From Gallibacterium trehalosifermentans (lineage in GTDB: Bacteria; Pseudomonadota; Gammaproteobacteria; Enterobacterales; Pasteurellaceae), in contig NZ_JBHLWB010000003.1 in NCBI RefSeq assembly GCF_042433055.1, forward strand, positions 62,001-126,000: a DNA stretch of 64,000 nt. Reading direction: 5' to 3'. Position 1 is the stretch's first letter. Every line of letters starts with the position of its first letter. Positions 42,914 through 51,506 of the stretch are shown one piece after another. The notes beneath the pieces are model-generated. The model was not told the origin of the DNA. It saw only the letters and a program-made list of their open reading frames with translations, and made no database searches. The position numbers and the translations under genes are program-made.

Positions 42914-43864
42914 TTAAAAACGAACGAGGGCGGAACCCCAAGTTAAGCCACCGCCAAATGCTTCGAGTAATAATAATTGACCACGTTGAATTCTACCATC
43001 TCTGACAGCTTCATCTAGTGCAGTGGGAATACTCGCAGCAGAGGTATTACCATGACGATCCAATGTAATTACCACTTGTGAGAGATCCATATTTAACTTT
43101 TTCGCTGTAGCAGAAATAATACGTAAATTTGCTTGGTGTGGTACTAACCAGTCAATTTGTTCTTTTTCTAACTGGTTGGCTGAAAGTGTTTCTTCTACCA
43201 CATTCGCTAATTCGCGTACGGCAATCTTAAAGATATCATTGCCTTTCATGGTTAAATATTCAGGGTTGTCTGTATTCGGTAAATTGATAGGTAAGGCAAG
43301 AATAGTTGAGTCTTTAGCATTTGCGTGTAAATGGGTGGAAATAATGCCCTCTTGCTCAGAAGCTTCAAGAATCACGGCGCCAGCACCATCACCAAAAAGA
43401 ATAATTGTGCCTCGATCCTGTATATCCAAACGACGAGATAAGAGATCTGAGCCAATTACCAGTGCTTTTTTTACTTTACCAGTACGGATAAATTGATCAG
43501 CAACACTTAGCGCATAAACAAATCCAGAACACGCTGCGGCAAGGTCAAAACTAATTGCATCATCAATATTTAACATCTGTTGAATTTGGCAAGCTGCACT
43601 AGGAAAGGCGTAAGAACTACTTGCTGTTGCGACGAGAATAAGATCAATATCATTGGCATCAATATTGGCAACCTCTAAACATTGTTTAGCAGCTTCATAG
43701 CCCATTGTTGCGACAGTTTCATGTTCTGCAGCAATGCGGCGCTCTTTAATACCAGTGCGTTCAGAGATCCATTCATCAGAGGTATTGACCATTTTTTCAA
43801 GGTCGGCATTGGTTCTAATTTGTTTTGGAAGGTAACTACCTGTCGCTAAAATTCTGCTATACAT
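42914..43864 (-). CDS. fabH: 3-oxoacyl-ACP synthase III
   Basis: Starts fatty-acid synthesis by condensing acetyl-CoA with malonyl-ACP. The 316-residue thiolase-fold protein has the triad Cys112 (AAACSGF), His243 (VPHQANLRI) and Asn273 (RHGNTSAAS), with the CoA-binding region SDEWISERTGIKERR near the N-terminus. The C-terminus AFGGGLTWGSALVRF is diagnostic. It is preceded by plsX at 74 bp distance. Confidence 0.98.
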   Translation of the reverse strand: MYSRILATGSYLPKQIRTNADLEKMVNTSDEWISERTGIKERRIAAEHETVATMGYEAAKQCLEVANIDANDIDLILVATASSSYAFPSAACQIQQMLNIDDAISFDLAAACSGFVYALSVADQFIRTGKVKKALVIGSDLLSRRLDIQDRGTIILFGDGAGAVILEASEQEGIISTHLHANAKDSTILALPINLPNTDNPEYLTMKGNDIFKIAVRELANVVEETLSANQLEKEQIDWLVPHQANLRIISATAKKLNMDLSQVVITLDRHGNTSAASIPTALDEAVRDGRIQRGQLLLLEAFGGGLTWGSALVRF

Positions 43865-43938
43865 AATTATCTCGTTATATAAAAAATTGTCGGAAATATT
43901 ATCGTACTTTTGTGGATAATCAAAAAGTTTGTTACTGC

Positions 43939-44955
43939 TTATGACAAATTCGTAAGGATTTTTTCAGGAATATTGAGTTTTACTTGTAAGATAGCGTGTT
44001 CAATCGCATGAGCAAAAGCAAGACTATTTGAACTACCATGACTTTTTACAATGACTGATTGTAAACCTAATAGTGAAGCACCACTGTGTTTATCGGGGTT
44101 AAATGATTGTAATTGTTGGTATTTATCTTTTAAGAAATGACGAAGAAGTTGTTGTAACCAAACCGCACACCATTTTGGTTGCGATCTCTCATTATCTTTC
44201 AGTAAGTGAATGATATTTTTTGCCGTTCCTTCTAACGTTTTTAAAGCAATATTGCCGTTAAACCCATCAGCGACAATCACATCGGCAATATGATTTAATA
44301 ACTGATCACCTTCAATAAATCCAACATAATTGAGATCGATTGCTTGTTCAAGTTTTGCTGCGGCTTCACGGATATGTGGTAACCCTTTAATTGCTTCAAT
44401 CCCAATATTTAATAATGCTACACGTGGATAAACTAAATCCAACATATTTTCTGCAAAAATGGATCCCATTTTAGCAAATTGGCACAACATATCGGTACTA
44501 ACTTCAGTATTCGCCCCCAGATCAAGCATCACGGTATGTTGACCATTCATAGTTGGAATAAGAGACGTTAATGCTGGACGTTGAATACCTGGAATTGCCT
44601 GCAACAAGATTTTGGATAGTCCCATTAACGCGCCAGTATTACCTGCACTCACGCAAGCATCTGCATAATTTTTTTGCACGGCTTCAATCGATAAACGTAA
44701 AGATGTTCCTTTACTATAACGTAGTGCTTGGGCAATAGGGGTATCTGAATAAATTTGCCTACTACAATGATGAATGGTAATTCGTTCTGATAATGCGCGA
44801 TGAGAGGTTGGGAGATAATGCTGAATTTCAGCATGATCGCCAAAAAAAAGAAAACGAAGCGTTGGATAATTTTCCAACACTTGAATTGCTGCTGGGACAG
44901 TAATACGGGGACCAAAGTCCCCGCCCATCATATCTAACGCAATGGTTAGACTCAA
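43939..44955 (-). CDS. plsX: Phosphate acyltransferase
   Basis: Makes acyl-phosphate from acyl-ACP, the donor for PlsY in phospholipid synthesis; a peripheral membrane enzyme. 338 residues with the start MTIALDMMGGDFGP-like (here MSLTIALDMMGGDFGP), VSAGNTGALM near 104, LDLGAN near 148, and VADGFNGNIALKTLEG near 235. It lies between rpmF (21 bp upstream) and fabH, the usual yceD-rpmF-plsX-fab order. Confidence 0.97.
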   Translation of the reverse strand: MSLTIALDMMGGDFGPRITVPAAIQVLENYPTLRFLFFGDHAEIQHYLPTSHRALSERITIHHCSRQIYSDTPIAQALRYSKGTSLRLSIEAVQKNYADACVSAGNTGALMGLSKILLQAIPGIQRPALTSLIPTMNGQHTVMLDLGANTEVSTDMLCQFAKMGSIFAENMLDLVYPRVALLNIGIEAIKGLPHIREAAAKLEQAIDLNYVGFIEGDQLLNHIADVIVADGFNGNIALKTLEGTAKNIIHLLKDNERSQPKWCAVWLQQLLRHFLKDKYQQLQSFNPDKHSGASLLGLQSVIVKSHGSSNSLAFAHAIEHAILQVKLNIPEKILTNLS

Positions 44956-44976
44956 TTTATTACCTTTTGACGAAAA

Positions 44977-45141
44977 TTATTTAATTTTACGACCACGGTA
45001 GTAACCATCAGCAGTAACATGATGGCGTAAATGAGTAGCACCAGTTTCTTTATCGATAGAAACTGCAGCGGTAGTTAATGCGTCGTGTGAACGGCGCATA
45101 TCACGTCTTGAACGAGATTTTTTATTCTGTTGAACAGCCAT
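44977..45141 (-). CDS. rpmF: 50S ribosomal protein L32
   Basis: A short gene encoding 54 residues, with the family sequence MAVQQNKKSRSRRDMRRSHDA at the start and HLRHHVTADGYYRGRK near the end. It ends RKIK, two to three residues shorter than the usual C-terminus (which ends VIAK or VINK), so a small terminal change has occurred. The start at 45141 has AGGAGT upstream. It lies between yceD and plsX as in E. coli, which makes the call firm. Confidence 0.96.
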   Translation of the reverse strand: MAVQQNKKSRSRRDMRRSHDALTTAAVSIDKETGATHLRHHVTADGYYRGRKIK

Positions 45142-45156
45142 TGGCTATACTCCTAA

Positions 45157-45684
45157 CTATTTTTGCTTCTTTAAACTAGCTAACACAGCGAACGGGTTTG
45201 GTTTTTTTGCCAACTCTTCAGGCAATTCGCCAAAGACCTGTTCAGCCTCGGACACTTCACAGTGTTCTGGTTCATGCATTGGAACCAATGGAAGCGAAAG
45301 AAGAAGTTCATCTTCAATCACCCCCAATAAATCTATTTCCCCAAAATCATTAAGCTCGATCGGTTCATAAATTTCAGGTAACACATCAGCCTGATCCATG
45401 TTAGACACTGGACTGTAATTAAATGTGCAAGATAAATGATATGGAAAAGGGGTACTGCAACGTTGGCATTCCAACATAACATCAACCCTTGCTGTACCTT
45501 GTATTGCAACCAATTTTTGAGGATCAATTGCAAAGGAAAGTTCAGCTTCAACATCATTTAGCACTTGATTAACCGCATCTTTTAAACGAACCAACTGAAC
45601 TTGAGAATAGTACCCCTCATAGTTCAAACGTCTTTGGGCTGATTTAATCGGATCAACGGTTAATGGTAGCTTTACCTTTTTCAT
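45157..45684 (-). CDS. yceD: YceD / DUF177 protein, 23S rRNA accumulation protein
   Basis: A DUF177-family protein implicated in 23S rRNA processing or accumulation. About 175 residues from MKKVKLPLTVDP, the E. coli-like start; an ATG three codons upstream (45693) is possible and neither has a good ribosome site. The two Cys of ECQRCSTPF near residue 80, and PLVPMHEPEHCE near 140, are the recognisable conserved parts. It heads the yceD-rpmF-plsX-fabHDG operon. Confidence 0.93.
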   Translation of the reverse strand: MKKVKLPLTVDPIKSAQRRLNYEGYYSQVQLVRLKDAVNQVLNDVEAELSFAIDPQKLVAIQGTARVDVMLECQRCSTPFPYHLSCTFNYSPVSNMDQADVLPEIYEPIELNDFGEIDLLGVIEDELLLSLPLVPMHEPEHCEVSEAEQVFGELPEELAKKPNPFAVLASLKKQK

Positions 45685-45806
45685 AGGGTGCAAATATTAA
45701 CGTCAGATACAACAATAGTCAAAGGAATTACCGCTTTTTTATCAAAATAATAAAAAAATTTATTATGGAGAAAAAGAAAAATCCATACGTTGATGGTGAT
45801 TGAAAA

Positions 45807-45834
45807 TTGCAGAATAGAGATAAGTTGCTATAAT
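45807..45834 (+). promoter_or_regulatory. Probable psd promoter
   Basis: TTGCAG (45807-45812), 16-bp spacer, TATAAT (45829-45834), 58 bp before the psd start. It lies in the 208-bp region divergent from yceD. Confidence 0.6.
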
Positions 45835-45892
45835 CCAGCAGTTCATCTATTTACTGAACTTATTTTTTCATTTTTTATAGAGGAAAATCCCT

Positions 45893-46777
45893 TTGAACAA
45901 GACGATAACCTATTTTGATAAACTTAAAGTGGCGTTCCATTATGTTTTACCACAGCTTTGGGTAACCCGAGCAGCAGGTTGGTTAGCTGAAAAACAATGG
46001 GGGGTAGTTACTCATACTATTATTCGCCTTTTCATAAAAAAGTATCGTATTAATATGCAAGAAGCATTGTATTCTGATGTAAAAGACTATGCTTCATTTA
46101 ATCAATTTTTTATTCGTCCTTTACGTGATGGTGTTAGACCAATTAACCAAGATCCAAATGCACTTTGTTTGCCAGCAGACGGTCGAGTAAGTCAATTAGG
46201 TGCGATTGATGAAGGTCGTTTAATTCAAGCGAAAGGTCATTATTTCAGTTTGACAGATCTATTAGCGGGTGATGCTGAGTTAAGTGCAACATTTAAAAAT
46301 GGACAATTTATTACCACCTATTTGTCGCCAAAAGATTACCATCGTGTCCATATGCCTTGTGCGGGAACGTTGCGGAAGATGATTTATGTGCCAGGTGAAC
46401 TTTATTCAGTGAATCCATTTTTAGCAGAGCATATCCCGCATCTGTTTTCACGTAATGAGCGTGTGATTTGTTTGTTTGAAACAGAGTTTGGACCAATGGT
46501 GCAAATTCTTGTCGGCGCAACCATTACAGCAAGTATGAGTACCGTTTGGGCTGGGGTGATTAATCCTCCGCGTCCTAGCGAAATTCAAACTTGGCATTAT
46601 CCTGCAAAAGGTGAGTCAGGGGAAATTCATTTGGAAAAAGGGCAAGAAATGGGCGCATTCCGTTTAGGTTCAACAGTGATTAATATTTTTGCTGAGAACC
46701 AGGTCGAATTTGCGACTTATTTATATCAAGATACCGCAGTGCGTGTTGGTGAACTATTAGCACATAAGGTCCAATAA
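45893..46777 (+). CDS. psd: Phosphatidylserine decarboxylase
   Basis: Makes phosphatidylethanolamine at the inner membrane. The 294-residue proenzyme cleaves itself at the LGST motif (Ser260 in FRLGSTVINIF) to form the pyruvoyl cofactor. LPADGRVSQLG, TYLSPKDYHRVHMP and the acidic and histidine residues of the autocatalytic triad are visible. Translation starts at TTG (45893), with AGGAAAA 6-8 bp upstream; no ATG fits the family N-terminus (KLKVAFHYVLPQ). It is followed after 24 bp by the FKBP gene on the same strand. Confidence 0.96.
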   Translation: MNKTITYFDKLKVAFHYVLPQLWVTRAAGWLAEKQWGVVTHTIIRLFIKKYRINMQEALYSDVKDYASFNQFFIRPLRDGVRPINQDPNALCLPADGRVSQLGAIDEGRLIQAKGHYFSLTDLLAGDAELSATFKNGQFITTYLSPKDYHRVHMPCAGTLRKMIYVPGELYSVNPFLAEHIPHLFSRNERVICLFETEFGPMVQILVGATITASMSTVWAGVINPPRPSEIQTWHYPAKGESGEIHLEKGQEMGAFRLGSTVINIFAENQVEFATYLYQDTAVRVGELLAHKVQ

Positions 46778-46801
46778 TTTTTTAACCAGTAAGGAAATTT
46801 C

Positions 46802-47434
46802 ATGTCTCAACAATTTTTTGAACAAGTCTCATTAGATAGCGTAGAAGCAAAAGGTAGCTACGGAATTGGATTGCAAATTGGTCAACAATTATTAGCAAGT
46901 CAATTAGAGGTTGAAGCGAGTGCTATTGCAAAAGGTATTTTTGATGTATTAAACCAAAATACTCCAGTACTAGATCAACAGCAACTTGCAGAGGCAATTC
47001 AACAATTACAACAACGTGTTGAAGAAAAACAACAACTTCTTTTTAAAGAGATTGAAGCAGCAGGTAAAGCCTTTTTAGCTGAAAACCGTCAACACCCAGA
47101 TGTGGTAGAAACAGAAAGTGGTTTGCAATATCAAATCTTAACTAAAGGGGAAGGCAATATTCCTGCGAAAACGGACAAAGTACGTGTTCACTATACAGGA
47201 TCATTAATTGATGGCACGGTTTTTGATAGCTCTGTGCAACGTGGTCAGCCAGCCGAGTTCCCTGTAAATGGGGTAATCGCGGGTTGGATTGAAGCATTAA
47301 GCATGATGCCAGTTGGATCAAAATGGCGTTTAGTGATTCCTCACAATCTCGCTTATGGTGAGCGTGGTGCGGGTGCCTCAATTCCACCATTCAGCACACT
47401 AATTTTTGAAGTGGAATTATTAGATATTCTTTAA
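46802..47434 (+). CDS. fklB: FKBP-type peptidyl-prolyl isomerase, FklB-like
   Basis: A 210-residue peptidyl-prolyl cis-trans isomerase. The N-terminal half is helical (dimerisation, VEAKGSYGIGLQIGQQLL...), and the C-terminal half is the FKBP domain, with VRVHYTGSLIDGTVFDSS, VNGVIAGWIEAL and IPPFSTLIFEVELLDI. The length and lack of a signal peptide agree with cytoplasmic FKBP22/FklB rather than the periplasmic FkpA. It follows psd and is closed by a terminator. Confidence 0.93.
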   Translation: MSQQFFEQVSLDSVEAKGSYGIGLQIGQQLLASQLEVEASAIAKGIFDVLNQNTPVLDQQQLAEAIQQLQQRVEEKQQLLFKEIEAAGKAFLAENRQHPDVVETESGLQYQILTKGEGNIPAKTDKVRVHYTGSLIDGTVFDSSVQRGQPAEFPVNGVIAGWIEALSMMPVGSKWRLVIPHNLAYGERGAGASIPPFSTLIFEVELLDIL

Positions 47435-47459
47435 TATCGTTATTTGAATAAATAAACAA

Positions 47460-47484
47460 AGGCTGCCATGTGGCAGCCTCTTTT
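47460..47484. terminator. Terminator between fklB and tex (convergent)
   Basis: AGGCTGCCA (47460-47468) pairs with TGGCAGCCT (47471-47479), followed by CTTTT. Because tex converges on it, it may serve both genes. Confidence 0.85.
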
Positions 47485-47505
47485 ATATAAACTCTACGCT
47501 AATCT

Positions 47506-49794
47506 TTACCGTTTCCAATTCTTCAACGCATCAGCAAAAGCATTACCCATTGCAGATTGTTGATGAGAGGTTGTTCTTTTTACAGGTTTAGCTTTATGTT
47601 CAGTAGTAGATTCAGATCGAGTAGCTTGTTCATTTAAACGCATGGTCAACGCAATACGTTTCCGAGCAACGTCAACTTCTAACACTTTCACTTTTACAAT
47701 ATCGCCTGTTTTCACTATGTCATGCGGATTTTCGACAAATTTTTCACTTAATGACGAAATATGCACTAGACCATCTTGATGTACACCAATATCTACAAAT
47801 GCACCGAAATTGGTAACATTGGTTACGGTTCCCTCTAAGATCATACCCACTTTAAGATCGCTAATTTGTTCTACACCCTCTAAGAACGTTGCTGTTTTGA
47901 ACTCACCACGCGGATCTCGCCCAGGTTTTTCTAACTCTTTCAAAATATCAGTTACGGTAGGTAGCCCAAAACGCTCATCAGTAAATTGATTTGCATTTAA
48001 TTGGCGAATAGCAGAGGCATTCCCCATTAATTCTGTTAGCGATTGTGCGGTAACTTGCAGAATTTTTTCCACAACGGGATAGGCTTCAGGGTGAACACTA
48101 GACGCATCTAGCGCATTTGTCCCATCAAGAATACGCATAAATCCAGCACATTGTTCGAAAGCTTTTGGTCCTAAGCGAGGAACGTTTTTCAGCTGTTCAC
48201 GGCTAGCGAAACGTCCATTCTCATCACGATAAGCCACAATATTTTGCGCTAAGGTTTTCGTCATACCCGCCACCCTCGCGAGCAAAGGGGCAGATGCGGT
48301 ATTTAAATCAACCCCAACAGCATTTACACAATCTTCGACTACTGCATCAAGTTTTCGAGCGAGTTGGCTCTGATTAACATCATGTTGATATTGTCCCACC
48401 CCGATAGCTTTTGGCTCAATTTTCACTAATTCAGCCAGTGGATCTTGCAGGCGGCGTGCGATCGATACTGCACCACGTAACGATACATCAAGTTCAGGAA
48501 ACTCATTTGCTGCAAATTCTGAAGCAGAATAAACAGATGCACCTGCTTCGCTTACGACGACTTTTTGCGCTTGCCAATCTGGTTTTGCTTTTAAAATGTT
48601 TGCCACAAAACGCTCGGTTTCCCGTGAAGCTGTACCATTGCCAATCGCAATCAATTCAACTTGATATTTCTTGCCAAGCTGATAAATCGTTGTTGCTGCT
48701 TGTGCTTCTTGACCTGTATGCGGATAGATTGTTGCCGTATCGAGGAGTTTCCCAGTGTTATCTACAATCGCGACTTTCACCCCTGTGCGTAATCCAGGAT
48801 CTAGCCCCATTGTATTTTTAGCACCAGCAGGCGCAGCCATTAATAAAGCAAATAAATTTTTCGCAAATACATCAATCGCTTCCTCTTCGGCGCGTTCACG
48901 CAATGCTGCCATTAATTCGGTTTCTAAATGTAAAGCAACTTTGATTTTCCATGTCCAAGACACCACTTGTTGACGCCAACTGTCCGCAGGTTGACCTGTA
49001 AATTGTACGTCTAAATGCTGGCGGATAATCTCCTCACAATAACTTACGCTATTTTCTTCTTGAGCAGGATCTGCATTTAGTGCTAGCGTTAAAACACCTT
49101 CATTGCGACCACGCAACATTGCTAATGCGCGGTGCGATGGGACATTTTTTAATAATTCGTGGTGATCAAAATAATCACGGAATTTTTCACCCTCATCTTC
49201 TTTGCCAGCAATGACTTTCGCCACTAATTCTGCATTATTACTCAGATAGTTACGCACTTTGGCTAATAATTGGGCATCTTCGGCGAAACGTTCCATTAAG
49301 ATATATCTTGCCCCGTCTAATGCCGCTTTACTGTCAGTGATCCCTTTGTCGGCATTAACATAGTCTTGAGCGACTGTTTCAGGGTGCTGTTGTGGTTCAT
49401 TCCAAAGCAAATCGGCGAGTGGTTCAAGCCCAGCCTCAATCGCAATTTGTCCACGAGTACGGCGTTTTGGTTTATACGGTAGATACAGATCTTCTAATTC
49501 AGTTTTGCTTTGTGTCGTTTCAATCGCTTGACGCAGTTCTTCTGTCAATTTGCCTTGTTCTTCAATCGATTTCAAAATGGTTTGGCGACGATCATCTAAT
49601 TCACGCAAATAGATTAAGCGAGTTTCAAAATGGCGTAATTGGCTATCATCTAAACCACCCGTAACCTCTTTACGGTAACGAGCAATAAATGGAATCGTAT
49701 TTCCTTCATCTAACAGCGAAATTGCCGCAAGAATTTGTTTACTCTGAACATTTAGTTCATCAGCAATAATTTGGCTAATAGTTTGATTTAACAT
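47506..49794 (-). CDS. tex: Tex family RNA-binding protein
   Basis: A 762-residue cytoplasmic protein homologous to Tex / YhgF, a nucleic-acid-binding factor affecting transcription and related to eukaryotic Spt6. The order is an N-terminal helical region (FIARYRKEVTGGLDD), a YqgF/RNase-H-like domain (NTMGLDPGLRTGVKVAIVD near 325), two helix-hairpin-helix motifs (LNTASAPLLARVAGM and NVPRLGPKAFEQCAGF), and a C-terminal S1 domain (GMILEGTVTNVTNFGAFVDIGVHQDGLVH, near 645-675). The tail is basic and Ser/Thr-rich. No partner in the neighbourhood. Confidence 0.96.
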   Translation of the reverse strand: MLNQTISQIIADELNVQSKQILAAISLLDEGNTIPFIARYRKEVTGGLDDSQLRHFETRLIYLRELDDRRQTILKSIEEQGKLTEELRQAIETTQSKTELEDLYLPYKPKRRTRGQIAIEAGLEPLADLLWNEPQQHPETVAQDYVNADKGITDSKAALDGARYILMERFAEDAQLLAKVRNYLSNNAELVAKVIAGKEDEGEKFRDYFDHHELLKNVPSHRALAMLRGRNEGVLTLALNADPAQEENSVSYCEEIIRQHLDVQFTGQPADSWRQQVVSWTWKIKVALHLETELMAALRERAEEEAIDVFAKNLFALLMAAPAGAKNTMGLDPGLRTGVKVAIVDNTGKLLDTATIYPHTGQEAQAATTIYQLGKKYQVELIAIGNGTASRETERFVANILKAKPDWQAQKVVVSEAGASVYSASEFAANEFPELDVSLRGAVSIARRLQDPLAELVKIEPKAIGVGQYQHDVNQSQLARKLDAVVEDCVNAVGVDLNTASAPLLARVAGMTKTLAQNIVAYRDENGRFASREQLKNVPRLGPKAFEQCAGFMRILDGTNALDASSVHPEAYPVVEKILQVTAQSLTELMGNASAIRQLNANQFTDERFGLPTVTDILKELEKPGRDPRGEFKTATFLEGVEQISDLKVGMILEGTVTNVTNFGAFVDIGVHQDGLVHISSLSEKFVENPHDIVKTGDIVKVKVLEVDVARKRIALTMRLNEQATRSESTTEHKAKPVKRTTSHQQSAMGNAFADALKNWKR

Positions 49795-49908
49795 AGTTTT
49801 ACTTCAAAAATAAAAAATCACCGCGCAATTATAGGCGGTGAGGGTGGAAAATGGAAAGAAAGAATTTGGAGCCATTCACTAAATTTAAATTTGCAATAAA
49901 AACTTGCT

Positions 49909-51195
49909 TTATAAAGAAATCCCATATAACGGCACATTTATTAGCCAGTCTTGCTCTCTAAAATCAGACATAGAAAAGCGAAATGCTTGTTCTGGTTGGA
50001 ATTTGTCCACATAGACCTTTAAACTTTTTGCTTTTAAGTTTTCTTCGGCTTTAACCTCAATCGGAATGACGGCTTGTTTATGTTGTAGTACAAAATCGAC
50101 TTCAGCAGAACCTTTTTCTGTTGCCCAATAAAATACAGGATTTTCTTGGGTAGCAATAAGTTGTTGCAATACATATTGCTCTGTTAGTGCACCTTTAAAT
50201 TCAGTAAAAATTCTGCTTCCTTCTAATAATACAGAAGCATCTAAATGACTTTGTGCGGCAAGTAATCCTACGTCTAGACCATACAGTTTAAAAGCATTGT
50301 CTTGATAGGCGGAAAGCGGTAAATGAGGCTTTTTAATTCGAGGCACGCTATGCACTAACCCGCTATCTTTTAGCCATTGCAATGCGATTTCATACTCTTT
50401 ACTTTTAGCGCCTTTTTGTAAGTGTGAATATATGAATTTTTTATTTTCTTTGGCTAATTGTTCAGGAATTGATGCCCAAATCGAACGTACTTTTTGTACT
50501 GTTTGTCCATCACGAATATGTTTAGAAAAATCCTGCTCATACGCAAGTAATAAATTGCGTTGTACTTGACGAACTTCCTCAACATTTTGTGTTTCGACAA
50601 ATACTTTCACAGCTTCGGGCATACCACCGACAAAATAGTATTGACGCAGATAGTCAATATAGGTTGTTTTCATCGCAGAGATTAAAGTCCAATCCCGCAT
50701 TTCTAATAATTGCGCTAAATCTTGTTTGCCCAATGCAAGCAAAAACTCGTGAAAATCCATAGGGTAAAGCGGTAAAAAATCGACCTTACCAACAGGAAAA
50801 GAAACTTGGTGATGCAAAGAGACGCCGAGTAATGAGCCAGCGGCGATAATATAAAATTGCGGTGTATTTTCATAAAAATATTTGAGGGAAGATAATGCTT
50901 GCGGTACTTCTTGTACTTCATCAAAAATAATTAGGGTGTTTTCCGCTTGAATATCAACGCCACTTTCAATTTTTAAACCAAAAATTAGTCGATTAATATC
51001 ATAATCGCCTGAAAATAAGGCTTGCATTCGTGGGTTATTGTCAAAATTGATATATGCCACATTATCAAATGACTGCTCGCCAAAGTGTTTCATTACCCAC
51101 GTTTTGCCTACTTGTCTTGCTCCTTGAATAATCAATGGTTTACGGTTAGTTTTTTGTTTCCATTTATTCAGAGCTTGTATAATTTTTCGTTGCAT
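49909..51195 (-). CDS. AAA-type ATPase with C-terminal DUF4143 domain
   Basis: A 428-residue protein with N-terminal P-loop ATPase: Walker A GARQVGKT (25-32), Walker B LIIFDEVQ (Asp92, Glu93), and sensor-like IAAGSLLG. The C-terminal DUF4143-type domain contains EVDF (Asp367) and IEVK (Glu380, Lys382), a spacing like the D-(D/E)xK core of nuclease-like folds. Such proteins are widespread, variably present, and have no proven function; a link to toxin-antitoxin or defence systems has been suggested for some relatives, but nothing here supports that. It stands alone between tex and ushA, preceded by T-rich imperfect repeats. Confidence 0.8.
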   Translation of the reverse strand: MQRKIIQALNKWKQKTNRKPLIIQGARQVGKTWVMKHFGEQSFDNVAYINFDNNPRMQALFSGDYDINRLIFGLKIESGVDIQAENTLIIFDEVQEVPQALSSLKYFYENTPQFYIIAAGSLLGVSLHHQVSFPVGKVDFLPLYPMDFHEFLLALGKQDLAQLLEMRDWTLISAMKTTYIDYLRQYYFVGGMPEAVKVFVETQNVEEVRQVQRNLLLAYEQDFSKHIRDGQTVQKVRSIWASIPEQLAKENKKFIYSHLQKGAKSKEYEIALQWLKDSGLVHSVPRIKKPHLPLSAYQDNAFKLYGLDVGLLAAQSHLDASVLLEGSRIFTEFKGALTEQYVLQQLIATQENPVFYWATEKGSAEVDFVLQHKQAVIPIEVKAEENLKAKSLKVYVDKFQPEQAFRFSMSDFREQDWLINVPLYGISL

Positions 51196-51506
51196 AATTC
51201 ACTCGCTTTTTGTGCTTTTAGATCTATTCTAAAAGGAGAAATTCCTTTTTTTCAAGGGAAATTATGATTTTATATCCTTTTTTTTGATGGAAATTTTATA
51301 AATTTTTTCTTTTTTTCTATGGAAAAATAAAGTTCAGTATGATTTTTTGATTATAAAAACACCAAAAATGAGATGGCGGTAATTGAGTTAAGATATAAAT
51401 TGCTTAATGGAATGAATAATAAAAAATAAACCTACGATCATATACCGTAGGTTTGTTAGTTATTTTACTTAAATGGTGTCTATACTAGACACTTTTCTCC
51501 AATCAA
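51196..51506. other. T-rich region with imperfect 32-bp tandem repeats
   Basis: 311 bp without a gene. Near 51257-51320 there are two consecutive 32-bp units beginning GGAAATT and ending in a T7-8 run plus GAT or TAT, with partial units on each side (51235 and 51321). The right end holds the ushA terminator at 51428-51454. Confidence 0.55.
51428..51454 (-). terminator. Terminator of ushA
   Basis: AAACCTACG (51428-51436) and CGTAGGTTT (51446-51454) form a 9-bp stem. On the minus strand it is followed by ATTTTTTATT. Confidence 0.8.
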
